The notes below the pieces were generated by a model. It ran no database searches, had not been told where the DNA came from, and saw only the letters and a list, made by a program, of their open reading frames with translations. 61,649 bases of DNA, from NCBI GenBank assembly GCA_017505725.1, contig JAFVOR010000019.1, forward strand, positions 1 to 61,649. The letters are read 5' to 3'. The position numbers and the translations under genes are program-made. The DNA comes from Alistipes sp. GTDB lineage: Bacteria > Bacteroidota > Bacteroidia > Bacteroidales > Rikenellaceae. Positions 34,058 to 41,398 of this stretch are shown piece after piece. Each line of letters begins with the position of its first letter. Within the stretch, counting starts at the first letter, position 1.

Positions 34058-34204
34058 ATGATGATGAAAAAAGTTTACAGCAGACCATCTATCGAATTGT
34101 TCGAGGTGGCAAGCGAGAAGGGCTTTGTACAAAGCGGTTTTGATTCGGGCTTTATTGTTCCGGGTGGTGGTAACAACGGTGGTGATGACGATTGGGCATA
34201 CTAA
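34058..34204 (+). CDS. Small peptide of unknown function (48 aa)
   Basis: A 48-codon gene with three consecutive ATG codons (34058, 34061, 34064). The product reads MMMKKVYSRPSIELFEV, then ASEKGFVQSG, and ends GGGNNGGDDDWAY. It has no signal peptide or membrane segment. It shares a plan with the small-peptide gene at 57276-57392: a MKxYxxP start, a hydrophobic/acidic block ending E-K/R-G-aromatic, a glycine-rich middle and an acidic, tyrosine-terminated tail. It follows a promoter and is 38 bases upstream of a fimbrillin-like lipoprotein gene. A competing 41-codon frame from 34018 lacks these features. Function is unknown. Confidence 0.72.
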   Translation: MMMKKVYSRPSIELFEVASEKGFVQSGFDSGFIVPGGGNNGGDDDWAY

Positions 34205-34242
34205 TGTTGTTGAGTGTTAAATTTAATAGGAAGATAAGAGAT

Positions 34243-35994
34243 ATGAAGAAGATATTTGCATCTATTTTGGCACTTGCAGCATTTGCAAGCTGTTCTACCG
34301 CTGTCGACAACGATTTTGTTGCAGCTGGCACAACTTTTACCGCTCCAATGGAGATTTCGGTTGCCGAGAGCCGCGCTTTCGATGCCGATTTGAATTGGTC
34401 GTGGGAGACTACCGATGTTATTGCTGCATACCAGAACGCTGGTGAGAAGAGCGTGAACGCCCTCGCTCTCAATGCATCGGGTAACTTCTACAACGAGGCA
34501 TTCATCTATGCTACCGAGGAGCTTTCGCAGTTCCACTTCGTATATCCTGCATCGCAGCTCGGCGCAGACTACTCGTTGGCCGTTGCTCAGACAGGTGCTT
34601 GGACTCCAGTCCTCTACGGAACTGTCGAGGCTGCTACCGTAGCAAACCTCGGTACTGTCGAGATGAACTACCTCTCCTCAGCTTTCGAGGTGCGCGTTTG
34701 GGAGAATGGTCGTGCTGCTCGCAAGAACATCGTTAAGGCTGTTCTCTCGTCGGCTAACGACTTCGTTCCAACCTGGAATGTAAACAACGACTTGACCTAC
34801 ACCCAGACTTTGTCGGGTAAGGAGCTCTCGCTCGAGCTCAATGGTGATACCGCTATCTTCAACCTCGGTGAGGGTGACTTCGCATTCAACTTGGTGTTGA
34901 CCGACACTGAGGGCGAGACCTTGATTTATGAACTCCCTGCAAAGAACTTCGTAGCGGGCAAGCGCACAATCCTCAATGTTGAGTGGCGTCAGACAACTCC
35001 TGCTGTTGAGGGCTCGATTGACTCGTGGTACGAGGATTATGCTAACAATGGAAACTCGGCTCTCGAGGGCGGTGCAATCTATGTTACTGCAGTTGGTGGT
35101 GAGCCAGTTGTAACTGTAAATGGCGAAACCAAGCAGGTTGTTGATGGCAAGGTTGCAGTTGAGTCTGGTAGCCACAATGTCGTTGTAACTATCAATGGTC
35201 AGGAGGTTGTTAATCGTTCGATTGTTGTAACTTCGATTCCTACCGTAAGCGCAACTATCCGTACTTCGTACTCGAACAATGGTAGCGAGGCAAAGAATAA
35301 TAGCATTGATGGTAAGGCTTTGCAGGTGACAACTTCGTTGAACGATTCTGAACTTGCAAGCTATGTTTCGACTTGCCAGGTTGCTTATGGCTCTACCTTC
35401 GCAAACTGTACTCTCAATGGTCAGTCGAACTTCACTGTTCCGGTAGGCGCATACAACTGCTATGTTAAGGTTGCGTTGAAGAATGGCTATGTTTGCCAGA
35501 GCCAGGCCTATACAACACACGTGACAGGTATTCCTCTTTCGTATGCATTCTATAATAATGGTGCAACCGATTTGACAGCAGCCAAGAACGCTGGTTGGTC
35601 ATTTAGCAAAGACAATACGATGTCGGATCAGTTGGCATTGTGGAATAATAGCGAGGCTATCGTTGTTGGTTCGCCAAAGTTCCACGCCCCTGTCAATATT
35701 AATACAACCACAACACTCGGTCACCGTCTATACAAGGCTGGTTTTACATCGTCGACCTATAACGCCTATGTTGGCGCTTCTTCGAGCCCGACTTCGGCTG
35801 TGAAGACAAATACCTACTCAATTAAGAGTACAAACAACACTGGCGAAACAGCTTCGATTAGCACCCACAAGGGTAATGATACTAATGTAGTGGTATCGTC
35901 TTCGACTCCGTATATCACTATTACAGCCGACACTGAAAGTTCAATGGTAGTGTTCTATCACTATTTGCATACAATCAAGATCGAGTATCGCTAG
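34243..35994 (+). CDS. Fimbrillin-like lipoprotein
   Basis: A 583-aa lipoprotein (lipobox AAFASC, Cys17). The N-terminal about 260 residues follow the fimbrillin-like plan (LNWSWETTDVIAAY, QFHFVYPAS, VEMNYLSSAFEVRV, FVAGKRTILNVEWRQ). A PEGA/Ig-like domain follows (GGEPVVTVNGETKQV), then threonine/serine/asparagine-rich beta domains to the C-terminus. Probably a surface or fimbria-associated adhesin. The ATG at 34243 is chosen because upstream TTG and ATG codons precede the lysine-rich leader MKKIFASILA. It follows the small-peptide gene by 38 bases and ends at a strong terminator. Confidence 0.8.
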   Translation: MKKIFASILALAAFASCSTAVDNDFVAAGTTFTAPMEISVAESRAFDADLNWSWETTDVIAAYQNAGEKSVNALALNASGNFYNEAFIYATEELSQFHFVYPASQLGADYSLAVAQTGAWTPVLYGTVEAATVANLGTVEMNYLSSAFEVRVWENGRAARKNIVKAVLSSANDFVPTWNVNNDLTYTQTLSGKELSLELNGDTAIFNLGEGDFAFNLVLTDTEGETLIYELPAKNFVAGKRTILNVEWRQTTPAVEGSIDSWYEDYANNGNSALEGGAIYVTAVGGEPVVTVNGETKQVVDGKVAVESGSHNVVVTINGQEVVNRSIVVTSIPTVSATIRTSYSNNGSEAKNNSIDGKALQVTTSLNDSELASYVSTCQVAYGSTFANCTLNGQSNFTVPVGAYNCYVKVALKNGYVCQSQAYTTHVTGIPLSYAFYNNGATDLTAAKNAGWSFSKDNTMSDQLALWNNSEAIVVGSPKFHAPVNINTTTTLGHRLYKAGFTSSTYNAYVGASSSPTSAVKTNTYSIKSTNNTGETASISTHKGNDTNVVVSSSTPYITITADTESSMVVFYHYLHTIKIEYR

Positions 35995-36011
35995 TTCGAA
36001 AATTTACTATC

Positions 36012-36049
36012 ATACGCCCTTCCGAGTTGCTCGGGAGGGCGTATTTTTT
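36012..36049 (+). terminator. Terminator after the fimbrillin-like lipoprotein
   Basis: A 15-bp stem (ATACGCCCTTCCGAG with CTCGGGAGGGCGTAT, one G-T pair), a TTG loop and a run of six T. Confidence 0.95.
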
Positions 36050-36067
36050 GGGGGGCTTTAATGTGTG

Positions 36068-36088
36068 AAATGCAAAATGCAAAATGGG
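36068..36088 (+). repeat. Heptamer tandem repeat (AAATGCA)
   Basis: Units AAATGCA, AAATGCA, AAATGGG, directly before a decamer array. Confidence 0.75.
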
Positions 36089-36090
36089 AT

Positions 36091-36155
36091 TAGATAGGAT
36101 TAGATAGGATTAGATGGGATTAGATGGGATTAGATGGGATTAGATGGGATTAGAT
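36091..36155 (+). repeat. Decamer tandem repeat (TAGATGGGAT)
   Basis: Two TAGATAGGAT units followed by TAGATGGGAT units, in exact 10-base register, running into the 60-bp direct repeat. Confidence 0.92.
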
Positions 36156-36212
36156 GCCTTTTCCTATTAAATCCTATCAAGCACCGCAGGTGAGTTTCCT
36201 ATCAAATCCTAT
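36153..36212 (+). repeat. 60-bp direct repeat, left copy
   Basis: Begins GATGCCTTTTCCTATTAAAT and includes a small hairpin CACC-gca-GGTG. It matches 36849-36908 at 57 of 60 positions by eye. The two copies bracket the four-helix-bundle gene and its promoter. Confidence 0.92.
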
Positions 36213-36271
36213 AATTTCCTATCAAGTCCTAAAAACATCGCCAAAAAGTTGCTAAATCACCTTTTTCTTGC

Positions 36272-36279
36272 TACTTTTG
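36272..36279 (+). promoter_or_regulatory. -7 box for the four-helix-bundle gene
   Basis: TACTTTTG with TTG 20 bases upstream (36249-36251). Only five bases separate it from the ATG at 36285, so the transcript may be leaderless. Confidence 0.6.
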
Positions 36280-36284
36280 TAATT

Positions 36285-36833
36285 ATGAAAACCTTCCACT
36301 CAAATAGCGGTAGCTATCGTAAACTGAAGGCCTATTGCAAGGCAGAGGTTATCTACGACCTCACCTATTACTTCTGCGAAAACTATCTTAAGCGAGGCGA
36401 CCGCACTATCGATCAAATGGTGCAAGCGGCGCGCTCAGGCAAGCAGAATATCGTCGAGGGTAATGCCGTGGCAACAACTTCTACCGAAACTTTTTTGAAA
36501 CTTTTGGGCGTGGCAAGAGGAAGCTTACAAGAGTTGTTAAAGGACTACGAAGATTATCTGCGAGTGCGTAATTTGCGATTGTGGGAGCCCAACTCTGTTG
36601 AGGTTGATGCAATGCGAAGGCTCGGCATAGAACACGAGAAGAGTGAATATTTTCTTTCGTTGGCGCAAACTCGTAGCGATGAGGTCGTTGCCAATATGGT
36701 TATAGTGTTGATATATCAAGCCGATACTTTGCTCAATGTCTACATACAAAAGCACTATAATAAATTCCTGCAAGAGGGAGGATTTCGAGAGAAACTAACC
36801 AGGGAACGGTTGTCTTGTCGTGACCATAAATAG
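36285..36833 (+). CDS. Four-helix-bundle protein (23S rRNA intervening-sequence / Avd-like family)
   Basis: A 182-aa helical protein. The pattern KAYCKAEVIYDLTYYFC, DRTIDQMVQAARSGKQNIVEG, LLGVARGSLQELLKDYEDYL and the C-terminal FLQEGGFREKLTRERL are those of the IVS-encoded four-helix-bundle family, which also includes the Avd accessory proteins of diversity-generating retroelements. Here it is not inside an rRNA gene and no reverse transcriptase is present. It is bracketed by a 60-bp direct repeat, with a decamer array outside the left copy, which suggests a cassette-like insertion. A TTG start at 36249 would overlap the promoter, so the ATG at 36285 is used. Its role as a stand-alone gene is unknown. 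Confidence 0.88.
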   Translation: MKTFHSNSGSYRKLKAYCKAEVIYDLTYYFCENYLKRGDRTIDQMVQAARSGKQNIVEGNAVATTSTETFLKLLGVARGSLQELLKDYEDYLRVRNLRLWEPNSVEVDAMRRLGIEHEKSEYFLSLAQTRSDEVVANMVIVLIYQADTLLNVYIQKHYNKFLQEGGFREKLTRERLSCRDHK

Positions 36834-36848
36834 GATTTGATGGGAGAG

Positions 36849-36908
36849 GATGCCTTTTCCTATTAAATCCTATCAAGCACCGCTGGTGCGTTTCCTATCA
36901 AGTCCTAT
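36849..36908 (+). repeat. 60-bp direct repeat, right copy
   Basis: Same sequence as 36153-36212 with three substitutions; the hairpin reads CACC-gct-GGTG. It begins 16 bases after the four-helix-bundle stop codon. CCTATCAA fragments continue to about 36930. Confidence 0.92.
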
Positions 36909-36949
36909 CGCATCCTATCAAATCTCACAAACTTCTATTAAAACTAAAA

Positions 36950-37016
36950 GTTTTCCACTCCAAGCGAAAATCGAAAAACTAAAAGTTTTCCGCTTTCCGC
37001 TTTCCGTTTTCCGTTT
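36950..37016 (+). repeat. Promoter-proximal 70-bp repeat, copy 2, with heptamer array
   Basis: Copy of 7551-7620. The hairpin reads AAAACT-aaa-AGTTTT, and the four heptamers (36987-37014) come in the same order TTTCCGC, TTTCCGC, TTTCCGT, TTTCCGT. It ends at the nusB -7 box. Confidence 0.88.
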
Positions 37017-37023
37017 TATTTCT

Positions 37024-37031
37024 TATCTTTG
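37024..37031 (+). promoter_or_regulatory. -7 box for nusB
   Basis: TATCTTTG, 36 bases before the nusB ATG. Confidence 0.65.
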
Positions 37032-37067
37032 TGCGATTGTAGAAATAAAAATTAGCTCCTTGAAGTT

Positions 37068-38006
37068 ATGTTGAGCAGAAGAATACTCAGAACAAAGGTC
37101 GTAAAGGCGGTCTACGCGCACACGCAGTGCGAGGGTATCACGCCCGTAGCAAGCGAGAAGAATCTCGTCACATCCATCAACAAAGCCTACGACCTATATT
37201 TCCACCTACTCGCTCTCGTTCCCGAGATTGCCGAGTATGCTGCCGAGCGTATCCGCATCGGCGAGAACAAGAAGTTGCCTACATACGATGACCTCCACCC
37301 AAACCGCAAATTTGTCGACAACAAGGTGATTGCACGCCTTGTCGGAGATGAGGGTTTGCAGGCGGAGATTTCTGCACGAAAATTGTCGTGGAAGGATAAT
37401 CGCGACCTTATCGTGGCACTCTACAACGCCTTGGTGCGTCAGCCATTCTATATGAAGTATATGGCATCCGACGACCATTCGTTCCGCGAGGATGCGCAAC
37501 TTGTGTCGGATATCTATATGACTATGCTCGAGGAGTTCGAGCCACTCGAGAGCGCACTCGAGGCGCAGTCGATTCTCTGGAACGACGACCTCGGCTTCAT
37601 CCTCACTATGGTGTCGCGTACCATTCTCTCGATGCGCGAGAGCCACGAGGAGGTCAAGCTGATGGAGCAGTTCAAGAGCGAGGATGACCTCGACTATGCC
37701 AAGACATTGCTCCGCTATGCTATCGCGGGTTACGAGCGCATCTCGCTTCTGCTCGACAACTCATTGCAGAATTGGGATATCGAGCGTGTGGCATTGATGG
37801 ATCAGATTATCCTCATCACCGCTATAGCCGAGGCTGAGAGCTTCCCATCGATACCGGTGCGTGTTACTATGAACGAGTATATCGATATCGCCAAGTGCTA
37901 CTCGACACTATCGAGCGGTGGCTTTATCAATGGTATCCTCGACCGCATTATCTCGCAACTTGTCGACGAGGGTAAGATAGTGAAGTCAGGCAAAGGCCTG
38001 TTATAA
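37068..38006 (+). CDS. nusB: Transcription antitermination factor NusB (long Bacteroidetes form)
   Basis: A 312-aa all-helical protein. The N-terminus MLSRRILRTKVVKAVYAH and the C-terminal NusB core (NWDIERVALMDQIILITAIAE, IPVRVTMNEYIDIAKCYS, GGFINGILDRI) are diagnostic. The length is roughly twice that of E. coli NusB because of an insertion of about 150 residues, as is usual in Bacteroidetes. It acts with NusE/S10 in rRNA antitermination. yajC lies downstream, the conserved gene order in this group, but here three hairpin-repeat copies intervene. Confidence 0.92.
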   Translation: MLSRRILRTKVVKAVYAHTQCEGITPVASEKNLVTSINKAYDLYFHLLALVPEIAEYAAERIRIGENKKLPTYDDLHPNRKFVDNKVIARLVGDEGLQAEISARKLSWKDNRDLIVALYNALVRQPFYMKYMASDDHSFREDAQLVSDIYMTMLEEFEPLESALEAQSILWNDDLGFILTMVSRTILSMRESHEEVKLMEQFKSEDDLDYAKTLLRYAIAGYERISLLLDNSLQNWDIERVALMDQIILITAIAEAESFPSIPVRVTMNEYIDIAKCYSTLSSGGFINGILDRIISQLVDEGKIVKSGKGLL

Positions 38007-38129
38007 ATTGTTCTGATTGGCTCTTTTTGCACGAGCACGGCGGTCGCCAAAATGCTCACATAGCTCTACTATGCTCCGCATTCGTCGCCTAGCCTTGCAC
38101 AAAAATAGCTCAATCATAGACAATTTATA
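38004..38129 (+). repeat. Long-hairpin repeat, copy C1 (full)
   Basis: Begins in the nusB stop codon. Outer stem ATAAATTGT/ACAATTTAT, second stem GATTG/CAATC, TTTTTGCA/TGCAAAAA-type third stem, apical CATAG/CTATG. Confidence 0.93.
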
Positions 38130-38135
38130 GTGTTG

Positions 38136-38261
38136 AAAAATCGTTCTGATAAGTTCTTTTTGCACGAATCTTCGGATAACAAAATGCTCACATACCTCAA
38201 AGTATGCTCCGCTTTTGTTCCCTCGCTTCGCACAAAAATAATCTTATCATTTACGATTTTT
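38136..38261 (+). repeat. Long-hairpin repeat, copy C2 (full)
   Basis: Outer stem AAAAATCGT/ACGATTTTT, second stem GATAAG/CTTATC, middle stem AACAAAA/TTTTGTT, apical CATAC/GTATG. Every stem differs from C1 or D1 but still pairs. Confidence 0.93.
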
Positions 38262-38265
38262 CGGG

Positions 38266-38352
38266 AAAATCGTTCTGATGAGTAAATTTTGCACGAGCAC
38301 TGCGGATGTCGAAATGCTTAGCACAAAAATAGCTCAATCATCTCCGATTTAC
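38266..38352 (+). repeat. Long-hairpin repeat, copy C3 (internal deletion)
   Basis: Keeps both outer arms (AAAATCG and CGATTT) but has lost the apical stem and half of the middle stem after GAAATGCT. The 402-bp nusB-yajC gap contains only these repeats and the heptamer array that follows. Confidence 0.85.
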
Positions 38353-38370
38353 AGGGCTTTATTGAAATGA

Positions 38371-38405
38371 TAATTTTTAATTTTTAACTTTTAATTTTTA
38401 ATTTC
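38371..38405 (+). repeat. Heptamer tandem repeat (TAATTTT) before yajC
   Basis: Five heptamers TAATTTT/TAACTTT ending 3 bases before the yajC ATG. Confidence 0.88.
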
Positions 38406-38408
38406 GTT

Positions 38409-38717
38409 ATGATTACACTTTTGCAAGCAGCTCAGGCTGCACAGAATGGTAGCAACTGGTCGTTCTGGGTAATGATTGTTGCGATGATTGCCATTATGTA
38501 CTTCTTTATGATTCGTCCCGAGCAGAAGCGCCGCAAGGAGATGCAGGCATTCCGCGAAGGTCTCAAGTCGGGCGACAAGGTTATCACCGCAGGCGGTATC
38601 TACGCTGTTGTAAAGAAGGTTGAGGAGACCACTCTCCTTATCGAGGTGGACAGCAATGTCACTCTTCGTGTCGACAAGAATATGGTAGTGGCTGCTCCTG
38701 CTCCTCAGCAGAAATAG
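38409..38717 (+). CDS. yajC: Preprotein translocase subunit YajC
   Basis: A 102-aa inner-membrane protein with a single membrane segment (about 18-37) followed by the family signature FFMIRPEQKRRKEMQAF and GDKVITAGGIYAVV. It works with SecDF in the Sec translocon. The start follows a heptamer array by 3 bases. A GNRA-loop hairpin lies 45 bases downstream. Confidence 0.95.
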   Translation: MITLLQAAQAAQNGSNWSFWVMIVAMIAIMYFFMIRPEQKRRKEMQAFREGLKSGDKVITAGGIYAVVKKVEETTLLIEVDSNVTLRVDKNMVVAAPAPQQK

Positions 38718-38762
38718 TCCTACGACAGACTTTGCAGATAAGCAGAGAATATTCTATACTAC

Positions 38763-38784
38763 AATCGGGGAGCAATCCCCGATT
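38763..38784 (+). terminator. Stable GNRA-tetraloop hairpin after yajC
   Basis: AATCGGGGA-gcaa-TCCCCGATT, a perfect 9-bp stem with a GCAA loop. There is no T tract, so it may be an attenuator or 3'-end stabiliser rather than a terminator. The rest of the gap before the GH3 gene shows only two TAATGGC-like heptamers (38811-38824). Confidence 0.6.
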
Positions 38785-38859
38785 TAGTGCTATAAAAACA
38801 ACTTGAAAACTAATGGCGAATGGCACACTGCCGACTAGCCAAAAAAACAGAACAAAACT

Positions 38860-40974
38860 ATGAAGAGACTTATTCTTGCAATTGTTGCTCTTGCTGTAGC
38901 TACTACGTCGTTCGCTGCAAAGAAGAGCGAGATGATGTCGTGGGATGAGGCTACCCTCAAGGCTAACGAGGTGTTGGCAACACTCTCTCTCGAGGAGAAA
39001 CTCGAGATGACTCACGGTCACAACAAATTCTTCCTTCCGGGTGCTCCTGCAAAGGGCCTTCCACACGTATTTATGGTGGATGCATCGGCAGGTGTGCGTA
39101 TCAACCACTCGTTGCCTGTACCTGAGGAGGTGCGTCATCCGGAGAAGACTACACAGTTCCCTGCAAATATTTCGCTCGCTTCGACCTTCAACCCCGAGTT
39201 GGCAAAGGCCTATGGTGAGGCTGTAGGTTACGAGACCCGTATGGCAGGTGCAGGCGTGTTGCTCGGTCCAGGTATGAACATCTATCGTTCGGCTCAGTGT
39301 GGTCGTAACTTCGAGTACCTCGGCGAGGATCCATACTTGGCTGCTCGTATGGTCGAGAACTATGTTGTAGGTATGCAGGGTACAGGTACAATGGCTTGCT
39401 TGAAGCACTTCCTCTGCAACAACACCGAGTTCTACCGCAAACTATCGAACTCAATCGTTGACGAGCGTGCTATTATGGAGATCTACACCCCTGCTTTCAA
39501 GGCAGGTATCGACGCAGGTGCAGGTTCGGTAATGACTGCCTACAACCAGCTCAATGGCGAGTGGTGTGGTCAGAGCAAGTATGTTATCACCGACCTCTTG
39601 CGTGGTACACTCGGCTTCAAGGGCTTGGTAATGACCGACTGGCGTTCGGTATACGACTGGAAGAAGCTCGTTCTCTCGGGCCAGAATGTCGAGATGCCTG
39701 GTACACCTAACGAGTTCTACCACATCAACAATATTCGCGATTTGATGGCTAAAGGTGAGCTCACCGAGAAGAATATCGACGATATGATTCGCCCGATGAT
39801 TGCCACTTGCATCCGCTTCGGCTTGTACGAGCGTTTCAAGAATGGTCAGCCAAACGAAGAGGCTCTCGAGGAGAAGTTCCCTCGTCACGAGGAGATCTCT
39901 TACCAGACTGCTGCCGAGGGTGCAGTGTTGTTGAAGAACAATGGTATCCTTCCGTTGAAGCAGGGCAAGAATGTCTTGCTCGTAGGTCGTTGGGCAAAGA
40001 CCGCTCCGCAGGGTGGTGGTTCGTCGAAGGTTAAGGGCTTCAACCAGGTTACATCTGAGCAGGCACTCCTCAACTCGCTTCGCGCAAAGGTTACTGCTAT
40101 CGAGAAGCCAAACTTCATTCAGTTGCAGAAGGCTGAGGTTGTGATTGTAGCCACAGGAACATACGATAGCGAGGGTACAGAGCGTCCATTCCAGATGGAA
40201 GAGGAGGATGAGGCTTTGGTGCGTATGGCTTGCGCTGCCAACAAGAATGTCGTCGTGCTTGTTCTCTCGGGTTCGGGTATCGATATGAGCGCTTGGAACG
40301 ACAAGGTTTCGGCTATCATCTACGGATGGTATCCTGGTCAGAGCGGTATGCAGGCTATTGCCGACATTATGGTTGGTAAGGTTAACCCATCGGGTAAGTT
40401 GCCTGCAACAATCGAGAAGAAGTTTAAGGATTCGCCTGCATATGGTATGATTCCAACTGGCGTATCACTCCGCAAGGCAAAGGGCAACCCTAACGAGTTG
40501 TGGTTTGCTCCAAAGACCTACGATGTGCACTACAGCGAGTCGGTGTTGGTGGGCTATCGTTGGTACGAGGCTAAGAATATCGAGCCTCTCTACCCATTTG
40601 GCTTCGGCCTTTCGTACACCACATTCGAGTTTGGTAAGGCAAAGGCTGCAAAGCAGATTTCGGCCGAGAAGCCACTCAAGGTAACTGTTCGCTTGCAGAA
40701 TACAGGTAAGATGGCGGGTGCCGAGGTTGTTCAACTCTATGTTCAGGAGGATAGACCTACCGTGCTCCGTCCGAAGAAGGAGCTCAAGGCCTTCAAGAAG
40801 GTGCACCTCGAGGCTGGTGAAAAGACCACCGTTACCTTCGAGTTGAACCACTCGGATTTGGCCTTTTGGAACGACAAGACACACGCTTGGGATGTGAACA
40901 AGGGTACCTACACAATCCACATCGGTAACTCGTCGGCTAATATTGCGCAGACTCTTACCGTTGAAGCCTTGTAA
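38860..40974 (+). CDS. Secreted GH3 glycoside hydrolase (beta-glucosidase type)
   Basis: A 704-aa enzyme with a signal peptide (about 1-19). The GH3 N-terminal barrel carries LKHF and the nucleophile Asp260 in GLVMTDWRS; the alpha/beta C-terminal domain follows (ILPLKQGKNVLLVGRWA), and a fibronectin-III-like domain closes the protein (VRLQNTGKMAGAEVVQLYV). The usual pattern of three domains is complete. Likely a periplasmic beta-glucosidase or beta-xylosidase; the sugar specificity cannot be fixed. It is not beside any SusC/SusD genes. A long-hairpin repeat starts directly after the stop codon. Confidence 0.9.
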   Translation: MKRLILAIVALAVATTSFAAKKSEMMSWDEATLKANEVLATLSLEEKLEMTHGHNKFFLPGAPAKGLPHVFMVDASAGVRINHSLPVPEEVRHPEKTTQFPANISLASTFNPELAKAYGEAVGYETRMAGAGVLLGPGMNIYRSAQCGRNFEYLGEDPYLAARMVENYVVGMQGTGTMACLKHFLCNNTEFYRKLSNSIVDERAIMEIYTPAFKAGIDAGAGSVMTAYNQLNGEWCGQSKYVITDLLRGTLGFKGLVMTDWRSVYDWKKLVLSGQNVEMPGTPNEFYHINNIRDLMAKGELTEKNIDDMIRPMIATCIRFGLYERFKNGQPNEEALEEKFPRHEEISYQTAAEGAVLLKNNGILPLKQGKNVLLVGRWAKTAPQGGGSSKVKGFNQVTSEQALLNSLRAKVTAIEKPNFIQLQKAEVVIVATGTYDSEGTERPFQMEEEDEALVRMACAANKNVVVLVLSGSGIDMSAWNDKVSAIIYGWYPGQSGMQAIADIMVGKVNPSGKLPATIEKKFKDSPAYGMIPTGVSLRKAKGNPNELWFAPKTYDVHYSESVLVGYRWYEAKNIEPLYPFGFGLSYTTFEFGKAKAAKQISAEKPLKVTVRLQNTGKMAGAEVVQLYVQEDRPTVLRPKKELKAFKKVHLEAGEKTTVTFELNHSDLAFWNDKTHAWDVNKGTYTIHIGNSSANIAQTLTVEAL

Positions 40975-41100
40975 AAAATTGTTCTGATTGGTAAATTTTG
41001 CACTGCTCATCGGATGGCGAAATGCTCACATAGCTCTACTATGCTCCGCTTTCGCCACCTCGTTTAGCACAAAATTTCCTCAATCATTGACAATTTTTAG
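40975..41100 (+). repeat. Long-hairpin repeat, copy D1 (full)
   Basis: Starts on the base after the GH3 stop. Outer stem AAAAATTGT/ACAATTTTT, second GATTG/CAATC, third AAATTTTGC/GC-AAAATTT, middle GGCGAAA/TTTCGCC, apical CATAG/CTATG. Confidence 0.93.
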
Positions 41101-41109
41101 TGCAGAAGA

Positions 41110-41232
41110 TTTGTTCTGATTGGCTCTTTTTGCACAAGTCGTCGGTCGCCAAAATGCTCACATAGCTCTACTATGCTCCGCATTCGTCGCCTAGCCTTGC
41201 ACAAAAATAGCTCAATCATTGACAATTTTTAG
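41110..41232 (+). repeat. Long-hairpin repeat, copy D2 (full)
   Basis: Close to C1 in sequence. The linkers D1-D2 and D2-D3 (GCAGAAGAT) are nearly the same, giving a tandem unit of about 131 bp. Confidence 0.92.
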
Positions 41233-41239
41233 CGCAGAA

Positions 41240-41283
41240 GATCTGTTCTGATTGGCTCTTTTTGCACGAGCGCTGCGGCTTAG
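41240..41283 (+). repeat. Long-hairpin repeat, copy D3 (5' partial)
   Basis: Breaks off after GCTGCGG, as copy A3 does. No gene is visible in the remaining gap to 41398. Confidence 0.88.
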
Positions 41284-41343
41284 GTGCTAATAAAAAGGCT
41301 AAAGGATAAAACAAACAAAATGAGGAGAAGGGAGAGTTGGGAA

Positions 41344-41376
<33 letters not shown>

Positions 41377-41398
41377 CTCTCTCATAACTCCTGTCTCT

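Noticed and set aside
34018-34143. 41-codon frame overlapping the small-peptide gene
   Set aside because: Its translation has no relatives in the window, whereas the overlapping frame from 34058 matches the other small peptides in start, plan and tail.
36091-36155. CRISPR array
   Set aside because: The units are continuous 10-mers without spacers, and no cas gene is present. The same applies to all heptamer arrays.
36285-36833. Diversity-generating retroelement suggested by the Avd-like protein
   Set aside because: No reverse transcriptase gene and no template/variable repeat pair is visible. The flanking 60-bp repeats differ at three scattered positions, not in an adenine-specific way.
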